Below are positions 1 to 13,279 of a stretch of DNA of 64,000 nt, piece after piece. This DNA comes from Rhyacichthys aspro. Lineage: Eukaryota; Chordata; Actinopteri; Gobiiformes; Rhyacichthyidae. Under the pieces are notes generated by a model. The model saw nothing but the letters and a program-made list of their open reading frames with translations. It had not been told where the DNA came from and did no database searches. The stretch lies in the NCBI GenBank assembly GCA_036850595.1, contig CM072152.1:4173640-4237639 (forward strand), written 5' to 3'. Made by a program: the position numbers and the translations under genes. Numbering within the stretch: position 1 is the first letter of the stretch; every line of letters begins with the position of its first letter.

Positions 1-2820
1 TATTCTATATAGTTTTATCATCTCAATTTCTGTTTTGAGGTCAGCAGACATCTCTTTCTCAAAATAGTGTTAAAATCACCTGGAAAAAAAATCTCAATTA
101 TAAATTACTATTCTGTGTTAGTTTAGTTAGAAATTAATCTGTGTGAAAAAGTGAAGCCATCATGCTAATCTCAGTTTACCACTCCTTGATTACAATGCAC
201 AGGTCCCCAAACCATCTATGAATAACGCATCTAGCTTCAAGTGGTGTTGTGGTGATATTCTGTACAAATTGACATTCTGTTCTAAAACACAACTCCTGTT
301 TCCACACAACTTGCAATTTTGTGCTGTTTGGGACATTAAAAATATACATGTGTTTAGCAAATTTTGACAGAAATCAGGGAGACAGGGGCCATACCATGTT
401 CCATGACTGCGTTTATTTATGAACATACCTTGTAGCAGTTAACCTAGCATTCACACTAAAACCCTGGCTCAATTACATGTTCTATATGAATGGTTTTGAC
501 CAGTGCCTTTCCTTTTTTTTGGTAAACAAAAATGAAAAAGTCAAGATGATCCAAACTGAGAATAAACAGTACATATCTGCATTTTTTTAAACAATCATCC
601 ATTAACATCTCTTACATTACACCAGTGTATCTGTGAAATCTTTCACTGGTGGAACTGACAACAAATGGGACTGGGAGGACTACCAGGTTCAGGTCAGCAT
701 GTATTCATGGCCAAATATGCTATATATGCTTTAGCTGATATGTAGCAGCTTGATACCTACCTGCTTTTCCACATTGTGAAAAAAAAAGGTTGTATGGCAT
801 TTAACACTATACAATACACTAGATACTTTACAGCTTTTTTACTGAAGTAGGGACAGTGGCTCACCTTTAAGCAGTGTCACTCATGGAGCATAAATGGGGC
901 ACAAGGCTAACCGAGATGGGATGTTGGTGACAGAAATTACAAAACAATCTCACAGAAAGGAGTAGTACTGTTGCCTGACTAAAAAAAAACAAAAAAACAA
1001 AAAATGTTTCCCCCATATGGACTCTTGCTTAATACCCAACTTGGGGGAAAAAGCAGTCTCTGAATAAAGGGCTTCTCCAGTTTGAGTGAATTTTAAACCT
1101 GAAGGCAAAATCTACAAACCGCAGCGAAAAACCCAAGAGAGTGGGAGAATTCCCCCACTGATCATCCAATTTGGCTGATAGCAGCGGGTGGAAAAAAAAA
1201 AAGAAAACAGGGAGAATAGGAAAAAAAAATCTCACAGGAATCTTCCATCACCCTGCGTCTCGGCGAACGGGGGGAAAATAGCGGCCCCCATTGATCCAGC
1301 GCATTAATCATGAGCAGACAAACAGCATGTTGTGTCTGTTGGTAATTGTGACTCTCAACCATACTTAGCCTATAGCTACTCCCAACATGAGCTGATAAAC
1401 CACTCCATTACTACAGCACAATGTAGGACACGTTCCGTCACAGGCAGCTTGAGCACAGAGAGCCTCCTACAGCACTTTTACAAAAGGCTGTTTATCTGCG
1501 CTCCGGAATGGAATAACACACATTGTACCTCACAGAAAAGGCTTTAAGTGACATTATGCTAATAAAAAGAAAGGGGTAGAAATACAAGCTTATTCAAAAA
1601 TACAGCCGGCAGTTCTTTTTTTAGTAAACATGCACCGTCTTTCATGTCACTTTTGAGATTTTTTGTGAATGGAAGGGTACTATAACTGATTGTGTTTATG
1701 GGCTTCATGTGCTCTGAAATGAAGCAGCCAGCTAATGCTATAGGTGCAAATGTAACTAGTCTTCCTATTTATAGTACACGTATGCTAATGTCAATTGAGC
1801 TAAACAAAAAAAAAAGTTTATGGTCATTTATCCTATAGAGTATGATTGAGATGCTACATAAAGGTGATTCAATTCAATTTCTTAATCTCCAAGGGGAAAT
1901 TCAATTGTAAGGTCTCGTCAAATAAATTCAAAAGAAAATGAATTGATTCTAACTTCATCTGACTGATTGATTGTTCAGTCTTATGCACTGCTTAAAAGCC
2001 AAATGCAGGTGATGGTCCATGTTGTTTGGTATAGCATGTGCCCTGTTGTGAGTCTACATCGCAGTCTATTGGAATGATGTGAAAATCCACTGGAGGTCCA
2101 TGTGCCAGTTTTTAGGGTCAGTAGACACCTCTCTTGCTAACTGTTGAGGCGTTAACATTGCATAATATGATCCATTCTGTATATTCAATTACTATTCTGG
2201 AGAGTTAGTGGAGTTAGCAATTGATCTTTTACTATAGAGCATAGGTTTGTTTGCAGCCAACAGACTTTTTTATGTTAATCTCATGATGTAGATCTGTGTC
2301 TTTGATGAGGAAGCACAGGTCCTAAAACCAGTGATGAATAATTGGCACCGCCATATTGTGTAATTTGAAGTTCTGTACCCTTCTGTTGGTCCATAGTCCT
2401 AAGCATCCAGTCAGTTGTTGCTTGTAGCCTTTAGCTGCTGGAGCCTAAATGCTCATATTTAGAGAGCAGATCATTATGGAGCCACTCACTAATGTTCTCT
2501 ACACAATCACTGACAGCACACACATGCCGTGAGTTGGTTGCATCATAGTGTATGCAGAATTTGCTATTTTGGTGCTTAATACCCTTGAGTCCATTGAAAA
2601 TCTATTGAAGTTTGCTTGATTTCTGTTGCCAAAATGTTGCTCATATTGTTCATTCTTTTTAAAAATTTACTGCAAGATTATTTTACTTGAATACAAAAAG
2701 ACATTGTTTTTTTTTTTTCATTCTTATTTTAGCATCTTTTGGCGCACGTCGTAACATGTGACATTGTAAACCCACCGCTAGCTTTTCAACACTGCACACT
2801 TGCTAACAGCCCCCTCCCTT
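1..2820. other. Non-coding interval, left end
   Basis: AT-rich, with homopolymer A/T runs and two pieces of repeat family A (160-440 and 2255-2580). The stretch 1020-1550 is more complex and repeat-free, and may be a conserved element. No coding exon supported. Confidence 0.6.
2255..2580 (-). repeat. Repeat family A, best copy
   Basis: In reverse complement: catgtgtgtgctgtcagtga, gtagagaacattagtgagtg, ttagctgctg/aaggctacaagc, cttaggactatgg, acagaa..ttcaaattaca, ttttaggacctgtgcttcct and ending agattaacat. Related pieces occur at 160-440 (-), 11935-12200 (+), 23620-23830 (-), 28860-29040 (+), 42895-43110 (+), 44345-44440 (+) and 46165-46240 (+). No coding potential, no clear terminal repeats. 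Confidence 0.65.
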
Positions 2821-2899
2821 CTACCCTCCTCCACTTGTGAAATTCACACCTCCAGCTAGAGTCATTATCATAATTGTTACCAAATACTGTAACTCCCAA

Positions 2900-4080
2900 G
2901 TTTTAATTGCGAAAGCATTAATTTCCAATCTGAACGACTCCCTTGCACAGACAATTTCATTTCCAAATTGACATCCCCACTCAAATGATTTCACATAAAC
3001 ACGCTGATAAAAAAATAATAATATCTCAAGGGCTAAATAGAAAACGAGGGAGGAGGGAGATGATTTCAATATGGCTCGGAAGCAGGCGAAGAGTATCACA
3101 GTTCCTCCACCGAGGATGTAAAACAAATATGCCCTTCAAGTGACGCGTTATCATCGTGCAAGCACTGCAAATAAACTACGCCTTGCCTCATTTCTTTTCA
3201 AGATAAAAGACCAGGCATTCGGGGCATAATGGTCAGGGCCAACAAAATGAAATAATAAACCATTCATTAAATCAAGCGCACAAGTGGGAACTTTTCTAAT
3301 AAAAGATTGGGAAAGTTTAATTAATAGCAGTCGTTAGCGCTCGTTTAAAACTTATCGATTTAAACATAACAATATGTTAAAATAATGTATCCTGCAACAG
3401 CGTCACCCTCCCTCGGCGGGGCCTCTGCTCCCACCGCGCTGTAATCAACAGATTGTTAGACATGCATTTTCTGGGCCACTGACACAGCCTGATGTATGGG
3501 GTCGAAGGGAGCGTTCGTAATCCATCCACTGCGGCAATTTATTATCTTATTTTAATTGTATACACAAACATTGAGGTGATTTAGGTGACACGGTGGAAAG
3601 ATGAAATCCGTTTATATTAAAAGGGTTGCTCACCCCTGGAGCCTACTGCCAGCAACACCTTTCAATGACTGCTTTTAACAACACGGTTATTGTTTTATTG
3701 ATCAGGCTTTTATTACGGATTTGACACCCATGTTATGTGTTAATCGAACCGCATATAATTTTTTGACACATATTTTACGAGATTATGACTGCAATTAATT
3801 TAATAACTATTATTTTTGTGGTGATTTCAGTCTTAACGAGGTTTGCGGGAGAGTGCTCCATTCGTCTTGTGCCGCGTTGTCACCCGTGCACTCTCGGTGC
3901 ACAGTGGCGCAGTGCGTGACCCTAATGGAAGCTACGGAAATGGCCAATCGAGCCGGCATCCCCAGCTCATCGCAGAGCCACCTCCTTTTGTTCTAGGAAG
4001 TGATATCACTATTAAGGAAGCCATTCATAGCCATATAATTCCTCCGTTCTACACTTAAAGCCTCCGAGCTTATGGGGAAA
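2900..4080. promoter_or_regulatory. Candidate conserved non-coding block
   Basis: Repeat-free, richer in CpG than its neighbours, with homeodomain-like words (tttaattaatagc at 3318, ttaatttaataac at 3796) and no long coding frame. Called on composition only; no alignment was possible. Confidence 0.3.
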
Positions 4081-4409
4081 TTATACGAGTCAGCCTCTGC
4101 TCAAAAGTACTTTGAGCATGTGTCATTTTTCAGGCAGTGTACATTTAACCTGCGAGGGGAAAAAATAACCATTCGCCGCAATGAAGAGTAGGATTAATAT
4201 CTTAGCTTAAAACACAAATTATGCAACATTGGCTTTGCACACTGTAAATCAAGACAACGTGGAGGAGCGATGACAGAACGTGGGCTGTTAAAGCAGGACA
4301 AGAGGACAGGGAACATAACAAGGTGTCAAGCTGGAAAAGCCACCACATTAATAAAAGCATATGGCTGAAGTTTTGAGGGTCTGAAGGAACACAAATTAAT
4401 TGATAAAAC

Positions 4410-5115
4410 TGAATGTGGGAAGGTGCAACTGTGAGTTAAACTGTGAGTGATGAATAGAGTCATGATAAAAAAGCATTTGGAGAAGTTAAAAATAGAAAAT
4501 AATATATTTCAGTTAATAAATCAACAAAGTGACTGAAAAACTGATGTGAAGTGATAAAAGGACACTGTCAGGACAATTTGCTACTGGATTTTTGTCAAGT
4601 GTACTTTATATTTTGAGGTGAAAGAGCTTTCCTGTTTCTCCTGGATTTCATAATTTTGTGTCACTTGTCTCCATGTTTTTCATAGAAACAATAGTAACGC
4701 AACATCACATTAACCGGAAAATGACCTGAAGAAACATAAAAATAGTTGTTAGATGATAAATTGATGTAAGTAACTAAAAACCTACCTTGCGTTTAACAAT
4801 AAACGATGGAAAGTGACAAAAAAGAAAATAATTGTTCACTTTGAAAGTAACAAAGAAGCTGCCATTGTATTAAATGTTGACATGAAAAAAAATTGATATT
4901 AACATCAATTTAAGTGACGGAAAGTGTCAAAAAATGTCAACAATAACAAAAAATCTGTTACATGTAAAATGACATAAGTAAAAAAGAAATCACTGTTGTG
5001 TCAAAGAATACAGTAAATGACTGAAAGTAAGAAAAAAATATTGTATTAAACTTTAAGTGGCCTTAAGCTATAAAAATGTGATAACAGTAAATTAGTCAAA
5101 AAAAAAAAGTTAAAA
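4410..5115. repeat. AT-rich, loosely repetitive tract
   Basis: About 700 bases with recurring gtgac/aagtgac/ataaaa words (for example aagtgacaaaaaagaaaa, agtgacggaaagtgtcaaaa, aaaatgacataagtaaaaaa). It looks like an old, decayed minisatellite ending at the hAT insertion. Confidence 0.45.
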
Positions 5116-5125
5116 ACAGTGAATG

Positions 5126-5474
5126 TAGGGTGACCATACATCCCTATTTAACTGAGACAGTCGTGATTTTAAGCCCACTGTCCCATGTCCTGGTGGATAT
5201 CTACAAAAACACTAAAATGACCCAATTTTACCCTCTTCATGTCCCGAATGTTGTGATTTTTATAATAATAAAGCCAAAGCAGCACATTGTGTCTGTCAAT
5301 CACAGAGTTACTATGGCGATGGGCGATCGAATATTAACCAATTGAAAAAGTATTAATGTTTTTTTTTTTTTATTATTATTATTATTTACTGGTGTTGCAT
5401 TGATTTCTGGCGACATTATTTTTCATTTGTTAATGTACTGTCATTGGATTTGCGGTAAAATTATGGTCACCCTA
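5126..5474. mobile_element. 349-bp non-autonomous hAT-type DNA transposon with TSD
   Basis: Inverted ends TAGGGTGACCAT and ATGGTCACCCTA bound the element. The flanks are near-identical 8-bp direct repeats, agtgaatg (5118-5125) and agtaaatg (5475-5482), as expected for hAT transposition. No transposase is encoded. A run of T and a short TTA repeat lie inside (5360-5390). Confidence 0.85.
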
Positions 5475-5599
5475 AGTAAATGACCTGAAAAAACTTTTTA
5501 AATCAGGAGTGTGTTTGTTTTTTGTTGTTTGTTTATTTTGTTGGCTTTTTATGTGTTTTTCAGTTTTTTTTTCTTTTGTGGTGCCTTTTGCCTTTGGAC

Positions 5600-5702
5600 A
5601 AAAACAGTTGCTAAACTGAAAACAATGGAGACCTGGAAGAAATGGGAATCAAACCCAGATCCCTCTGTTTAGTCAGAATGCACTCTACCCATTGAACCAG
5701 TT
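5600..5702 (-). mobile_element. tRNA-derived SINE relic
   Basis: The reverse complement of 5643-5700 has an A-box-like tggttcaatgggtagagtgc and a B-box-like gggtttgattccc at tRNA spacing, followed by unrelated sequence. The acceptor stem is not paired, so it is a SINE head and not a tRNA gene. Confidence 0.65.
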
Positions 5703-6580
5703 TTTATTTGACATAAACCACATCCACTTTCATTTTTATTTTTTGCTTCCATCCCTCATAACTGTTGGTCAATAGCCTTATTATCTGTCACCTCTCCAAC
5801 AAGTTAAGATCTGCTGAACACGGCACAATTTATCTATCAGAAGGATTATTAATTAATAGTTCATCTCATCCCATATAATTGAGGACAGCTCTAGAACACT
5901 ATTAGCTGTGATAATAGCGTGAGCGATACCTCCCGCCCACCTGAGCACACGGGACGGGCCTCTTTTTTACTCTTTATTCTTTGTGGCCTCGTCAGCAAAT
6001 GTATTCTTTTTGCACTGAGCAGTAGTTAACAACTTATAGGTTCGTCAAAGCAATTTCATTCCTTTTTAAATCTTCATAGCAATTATCTCTTTGCATAATC
6101 AGTTTCAAGACCTTAGGGGTCTACTGGGTCTTTAAAATAATTGTTCAGATAGTAATTTGAAGTTTGGTGGAAATTGCTTAATAATCAGATCCCAAAGTCA
6201 ATATTTGGCCGAGGAACTAAGTTGTAGATGGAAAAGACTTCATGGGGCGCCAACGGAAATGAGGGCTATAGCTAAAAATATAAATTACATCAGACTTGAG
6301 AGCGAGACATAAAAGCATGTGAGCGCTCAGATGTTCCGGTAATGTGAGTGAAGGTGCGTGTCTGTGCGGTGCCAGTTTGGCCACACAGGTGCACGTTCAG
6401 GTTTGGGAGGGGGCAATGAGAAGATAAAACGCAGCCATTACAACTTGCATTAATTTTCCATTTTAGCACGCCATCAAAAGAAACACAAAGTCAGAAAGAT
6501 ATGAGCGGGAATAAAAGCTATATTATCAGGGAACATTAACAGCTGTTGTGGAGCTAACACGGACGTTATCTAGTCGGAAC

Positions 6581-6735
6581 GTTTGAAAGATATCCAACTT
6601 AAAGGGAAGGGTTTTAATGTTTGTCCCAATTACCCTTGTAATGAGATGTATCTGAGTCCGGCGTAATGACAGTAATGAGAGAGATAAAATGGCCATGTGT
6701 AAAAAAACAGAGCGGGCATATCAATGACTCGGTGG
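6581..6735 (+). repeat. Local non-coding duplication, copy 1
   Basis: Shares with 7159-7290, in the same order, gaaagatat, aaaggtttt/gggtttt, atgtttgtcccaattac, agtaatgagagagata and tgtgtaaaaaa. The two are direct repeats about 575 bases apart. Confidence 0.75.
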
Positions 6736-7158
6736 CACCAACCAAAAAAACAGACCCTTCTTTCCATCTCATCTACAAAGCGCGCACCAGATCTTCAGGT
6801 CGTACGCGGTGATATTTTAAATTGAAATACTAATTCTTTAATTTCTTTGAGTTGATAGTTTGGGCTTTTGATACAGGGAAGAGATATGCTGGGGTGGTGG
6901 ATGGGATATAAAACCCAAGACTTTTCTTTCAAAATTTCAAATGATTAGCTTTATGGGTATTCTTGTTTCTGGGAAGAAGGAAGCAAGTTTCTGGTATTGT
7001 ATGTCTCTTAATTTCTGAATATAAAACGAGCACGCATTTAATTAGAGCAATCACACAGCCTAATAATAAAGTAAAAAGAAATAGACGTTAGGTGCACAAT
7101 ATGAACGTGCACATAATATAATATAAAAACGAAATATTAAAAAAAACAAAAACTCAAA

Positions 7159-7290
7159 TTTGAAAGATATTCAATTAAAAGAGAAGGGGAAAGGTTTTAT
7201 GTTTGTCCCAATTACTCCGGTGTAATGATAGTAATGAGAGAGATAAGATGACAGTGTGTAAAAAAAAAAAAAGACATGTCGATGACTTGA
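7159..7290 (+). repeat. Local non-coding duplication, copy 2
   Basis: Pairs with 6581-6735; the best-kept core is tgtttgtcccaattac followed by taatga.agtaatgagaga. Neither copy shows coding or transposon features. Confidence 0.75.
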
Positions 7291-8589
7291 AACTTCCGTG
7301 AGGCAACTTTAACCAAAGATGGGATCTATAAAAGTCCCACTAGACGTGAAACTGAACGTAGCGCTACAGCAGCTCTGATGCACGCGTCGGAATATTCTGG
7401 AGACTTGGCACAAAGGCGACCCACACGGTGGAGGTAGCTTGACAAATGACTGTTTCATGTGTGTTTTAAATAGCTTTGTTTCACTTGATTTTTCATTTTG
7501 TTGTTATTTTACCATGTTGAAATGATAAAAGGAGAGAGCTCACAGTTGTTTTAGTCAGTAGGGCAGCATTCACTTAAAAAAAGCGTAAAAAGCATCCACA
7601 CTTTGGCGTAATGCTGCGTGGATTAACTTGTGGCTCCCGGTCACTTCTGAGTTTTTCAGTAAAACCCACTCATTCAGGCGAAATTCATTCACAAGTTGCA
7701 TTTGCATTGTCCTTTGGTTGAATCTAGGTGTGGAGAGGGCATGACATGAGGCGGATTTACGTGTGTTCATATCTACTTCACATGGGATTGATAAAGGGGA
7801 AATTGCATGCAGGTGTGGCATACAAGCAGGCTTTTAAAAATCTTTATATTTTATGGCGTGCACTTATTTTGGCTGTTGGGGCTTACACAGTAGTTAAGTA
7901 GAGATCCTGAAGTGTTTTAGAAATGCGGCTCCAGATCCCCAGCAGCAAGGACGACAACGAAAATACAGGTCGAACACGGTGCCCCCCTGACTTCTAAAGT
8001 ATATATGAATCACCAGGCTTATTATCACCCTGACACAGCATGGAGCAGCGCTTTATGAACACTACTTAAGGTGCATCTCATAATGTGCAATGACCAAACC
8101 CAATCATAATCCGTCTTGGCCAATAACAACAAGACAATGCGTGACTGAAAACGTCTGATGTCATATCATCATTACACTAATAGCAAAAAGCCGAGGGCTG
8201 CTCCTAGCGCCACACGATTAGTCATTTTAAACTGCTTATTGGTGAGAAGGCGTCAATGATCAATTCCAGCATTTAGCCCGTGTAGCAGGGCTCGAGTCAG
8301 GGGCAGCATTGATTATATGAAGAAGCAAATTGGGCCATAATAACAGGGATTTCTCATGACGCCTGTATGTCTCTGCAAAGACTGATGCCATAATGCTTTT
8401 ATTGGTATAGTTCAATTTAAAACTGTGTAAAATGTTGTGGTCTACAGTTGAACAAAATGGAAAACAGCAGTCAACAGAGAAATGATAAAGACAAGAATGA
8501 TTTTCAATGGTATTTATCACAGCAAAATAACACTCTTTGCATTTGTCTTGAAAAAATAGACTCTATAGAACCCAATAGAAGGGGATTTT

Positions 8590-8775
8590 AGTTCCATTAC
8601 TTCCTGTTTCTGCCCAGACAGGACAAACTGAGCACTGCTGGAGAAGAAGCGCACTTATGTTTGTATTTGGCATATTCTTGCATGAAACTTTGACTGTTGT
8701 CAACCATGAGACCAGATTCCACTGGGTTTGTTCATAGGCAGCATGTCCCTGCAGGGCTACCATAGATGTGCTCAA
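8590..8775 (+). repeat. Low-copy repeat (three partial copies)
   Basis: agttccattacttcctgttt and cagcatgtccctgcagggct recur: the latter at 36640-36662 (+) and inverted near 25990-26010, the former inverted at 26130-26150. Confidence 0.55.
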
Positions 8776-10109
8776 AAATAGACACGATGGCTGTTACCAA
8801 AAGTGTTAAAAAAATATATATCTTCTTCCTCATTCAGTCTGTTTATTCTGTTTGTCCACTTTCTACAGACATGGCATGGCTATATTTGATTCAAATAATA
8901 TGGCAAAATACAATAAAAGACTTTGTAGGTGCAGTATGTAAAACAATCTACATAAAACATAATATGAAAGCGATATATGGAAATGATGAAACATATCTCT
9001 CAAACGTTGATTATAAATCCTTTTGATGAACAGGAGACAGTTTGGGGGTTTCTATTGTTTGATCCTTGATGACGCTCCCTGACACACAATTAGACCTCAG
9101 ACATTAACAGAGCTTTTAGCAATGCAAATTAAATACAGATTATTGACAGAGACGAATGAAATAGATGGCCCGAAACCAGTGCAGACACTTGGAAATCAGA
9201 GCAATGCAGCCCAAATGTTAATAGAAAAAAAATCTATTTAGCTTTTTAGTGGGTTGAATAACTTCAAGGCTTTTTACGAACACCCCATGGATCATCAGGA
9301 GGTCCCAGGTGGGGCTGTTGCCTAAGGAAACACTCACTTCCTCCACTGTGCACACAATCCCCAGTTGGTTTAAGTCATATACTGTTAGACGCCAAAGAAT
9401 CCAATTTACCCCATTCCCATACTTCTTTGATTTCCTTTGCTTTGTAAGGTCATTTATCTGCAATCTTAATTTAGAAAGTCTGATCTCTTCCCTCGGTGAC
9501 AAGCAGCAGGAGTTTCTTCCCCCTCCGTCTCCGCTGTCATGAGGCAGACAGGCGTCCTTAAAGAAGTCGCTGAATAAAGGGTGTGTTCAATTAAAGCAAA
9601 ATGATCAAAATGAATGATTGTGTTCTTAATAGGTTGAGCCGGAACACTCCCCAGAGCACACAAGGTGAGCTCAGCGTCAAGGTACGGCACTTGAAAGTGG
9701 ATCAGAACAAACTGCTCTGTGGTAAACTCTGTAGAGCCTAATGAAGCTCATGAATTATGGCAGTAATGCACACACTCCCAGATCTGGCCAAATGTGTGGA
9801 TTTTCAGTGGATTTCAGAGCCAAATTGTTTAGCACTTACGACAGACTTTTTGCCTCTTGTTGGGTGAAGGACCTTTAATCTGGTCAAAAGTTGGCCAGAT
9901 ACAAAGACAAAACATTTCTGAAAATTAAATGAAATTTTACTAGAAATGCTAAGTTGGTCTTTTTCCGTTTGCCTCTCATTTTCACTGATTATTTATTGTC
10001 CAATCAACATAGCAGAGTTAGTTAAACTAGTACGATACCGGACAGTTTTGGGGGACACTTTGGACCCTTTACCTACACAGACCTGAATTACTCAAGTGGA
10101 AATGTAGCT

Positions 10110-10315
10110 GTACTCTTCTGCGTGGAGTTCATTCCAGCTTCTTTGGACTGTCTGGACAATCATGTAAATCACAGTGGAGACACAGACAGACACCAATTCA
10201 CCAATATCTGCCTGTTTTTGGAAAGTGGGATGAAGCTGGAATAGACACAGAAGGCTGACTCCTGTCTGGTCTGGGGATTGAACCCATGACCTTCTTCCAG
10301 TAAGCCAAAAGACGT
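10110..10315 (-). mobile_element. tRNA-derived SINE relic
   Basis: The reverse complement contains ggttcaatcccc (B box) preceded by a tRNA-like arm and followed by a SINE-like body ending near the ctttggactgtctgg segment. A-rich tracts at 10317-10347 flank it. Confidence 0.6.
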
Positions 10316-10529
10316 AAAAAAAAATTAAAAATTTAAAAAAAAAAATATCCCAACGATTTATCATAGTTTTCTCAATATTCAGCAGGTAAGTTGGGGTGGT
10401 GGATGGAACATAAAACATGCAAATTTCAATTTTTATCCTCCAAACTGCTTATTGGACACTGGGTGTTTTTTGTTTCACATTCATCAAAGCCATCCTGTGT
10501 AACTTTTTAGCCAGTAGCATCACGTAACT

Positions 10530-10830
10530 TTTAGCCCCAAATATTTTTTCTCATTATCATGGTTCTTAGACATGAGATGGATAGAATTATGCCTGTCTCA
10601 CTGACACAGTACCCTCAGCTGGACTCCAAAATAAGTTTATAATAAGTATATAATTCCTGTCTCCAGGACGTGCAAACATTACGTGAATGACGCGTTCTTT
10701 ACGGCTCAAATAGAAGGAGCAGAACTAGGCAAATACACTGGACCCGAACAGAGTCGTGTTTGTACAAAATACACTGAAATTACTAACAGTTACGGAAGAC
10801 AGCGCCCTCTACTGGATAAAAGTTAAGCAG
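10530..10830 (-). repeat. Repeat family B, inverted copy
   Basis: ggttcttagacatgagatgg, ctgtctcactgacacagtac and cctcagctgga are the reverse complement of the core; aggcaaatacactggaccc matches the upstream part of the 46660 copy. Confidence 0.75.
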
Positions 10831-11934
10831 GGTGGCTTTTTTTTTTCCAATTTTTTCTCAATTTTTCATCATTCTCAACTTGAAAATCCCATTGATTAAT
10901 GATTCATTTGCAGAGTAAAGTCATTCCAATGAAGAGCTTTAAATTAGAATTATATATCAGTTGGGGCAGGGTTTTTTTTATCTCTTGAATCTACATTATT
11001 GGCACTTTTCTGGAAACATTTCAGAGCCACATCTGATTTGAGAAATGGGGCTGACTCTGGTACATCAACTAAAAAACTAAAAATATTTTAAATGCATTCA
11101 ACTACATTAAATATTGCTATCATTAGTTAGTATTAGTGTAAATTAAACACAGATCAGGTACGGCTTATGGCGACATGGCCCTCAGGTGTCTGGCTGCTTC
11201 ATTGTTGCCCAAGATGTTGTGTACCCTTAATTAATTAAGACAAAGTAAATAATGGTGTGGCATGAGAATAAAACCAACTCCAAATCCCAATATTTAACAC
11301 TAACAAAGACAGTGAATGCTCTCCTAATTTGTGGCATATTGAATTTGCATTGTTTACACAGTTACGTGAGGACACCGACATCCACCAGAACAACTAAAGC
11401 CCAATGCACCAGGGTTGAATATTTGTTAAAAAAAAAAAGTGAATATGACATCAAGTGTGGCCGTCCCTTTGTCTAAGCCAGCCTCAAGGTGACATGGGAG
11501 TCTGCTGTCACGACTGGAGCCAACGGTGACATTTATCCTCGGTGGGACTCATTAGGGGCCAAAGGGGAGCTCTGCACCAGAAGCATGTTTAACAAACTGA
11601 GACATTTAGCTAAAAAAGAGCCAAAAAAAAGAGAGAGAGACAGATTCTTCTCATTAGGTTCACAAAAACACCTGCCAGGACCACACACATGCAAAGAGTC
11701 AATGATAAGTGTCTTTTACAAGGTGAATGGAGCAATGTCTACATTAATGCATTATTATGGTATTGTAGAGTAATTTCCATTTTTTAGACCGTGTTTGTAA
11801 ACAACAGGAGTTGCATGCACATTTTGATAATTTCACCACAATTTATTTTAGGTGGACAAAAGGACATTAGCCACCAAAACAAAACAAACAAACAAAAAAC
11901 AAAGCAAGATTGTTCTAGCAAATGGACATGTGTG

Positions 11935-12200
11935 ACCGCATGTGTGTGCTGTCAGTGAGTTGGTAGCCCAGTGAGTGTCTCAAAATTGAGCTTTTTTTTT
12001 TTATTTATCTGAGCATTTAGGTGAAACCAGCTAAATACTACAAGCTACAAACCAGTGGATGCTTTGAAAGAACTTGCACAGAACAACATACAACATCAGA
12101 CGGAGGAGCCAGTGTTATACACAGATGTAACTCGTACCTGTGTTTCGTCATGAGAGGCTGTTAAAGTTATATCGGACTGACCAGATTAGCACACACATTG
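11935..12200 (+). repeat. Repeat family A copy
   Basis: Contains gtgtgtgctgtcagtgagtt, tacaagctacaaaccagtgg, atgctttgaaag, cggaggagcc and agattagcacacac, in the same order as the other copies. Confidence 0.6.
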
Positions 12201-13279
12201 CTATAGCAGCTACAATAACAAATAGACAAATACATTAATTCAAATGCATATTGAAAAAGTAAAGAAAATTAACATACTCAGGTACTTGCACAGTTTGGGG
12301 GCAAGGCAAAAATATGTTAATATGTTTTTTAATGCAGCTGATGTACTAATAGAATATTTACAACCATGTCATATGTTTTTCGCCACTCTCATTTAGTGTC
12401 TTTGTATACATGAATGAGATATATGGCTGCTCTTGTAGCAGTAGTGGGCATGTATTTTATTTGATGACAAGCACGAGGTTGTACAGACAGTATCAGACTG
12501 GCACTTTGAAACAATTTTGTAAATATTGTTTCCATTTATAAGCTACAGTAAATGTGATGGAGAAATGTTGGTCTTCCCTTCGCTCATGGGCTAAATGTGA
12601 AGCTGTCACAGACTGGGAAGGTCAGCTCTCACGACATGAAGGTCAACACCTCACAGATAACTCGGCTCCAAGTCTAAGCACTATTTCCTATTCCTTTGAT
12701 ATGGCATCGAGTGACCTAATATGAGGCTTTATAATCCTAGTCGTACGGAAGCATATCCAGACTGTGTTCCGCGTCCGGTGCCATATTGATAGTGAATAAC
12801 CTTCCCCTTCTTAAGACGTGCAGCCTGTCTTTAAGGGCAGCTGAAATATTCCCTAACAATATTTAAGACAGTAATTATAGACAGACAGACATATAATTTA
12901 CTGCAGCACTCATCATATTTACTGTGAGTGGAGTAGTCTAATGTTTATGCAGAACTAAAAACCTTTGGCTTGTTACAGGTCAAAAAGTATATAATTGCAT
13001 ATATTCTGAGGAGGGCCTTTGGCAGCTGTAGGATTATACACATGCCACTCAGACTTGCAAGTATTTTTTCAGCGCGGATATTCCCATGAGATAAGATTAT
13101 AAATCAGTTTAAAGAGACACTCAACTCATTAAATTAAGTTTATTTGTAACGAGATCTCTTCAGTCTGTAAAAATCAGCTGCATAATCATAATGTCCTTCT
13201 TGGCTAAGTAAGAAGCTCCATAAATAAACCTGATGATCAGCTTTAATGAACACATATAATACAATCCCTAAAAATGCCA

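Larger units (their letters stand above)
5820..7570. promoter_or_regulatory. Candidate conserved non-coding region with an internal duplication
   Basis: Repeat-poor, with words such as attaattaatagttcatc (5848), acagctgttgtggagc and the duplicated block at 6581 and 7159. No exon. Composition-based call. Confidence 0.3.

Noticed and set aside
5643..5700. A tRNA gene
   Set aside because: A- and B-box-like words are present, but the acceptor stem does not pair and the sequence continues as a SINE.
9218..9502. 94-codon minus-strand frame
   Set aside because: No domain, no splice context; falls in unique non-coding DNA.
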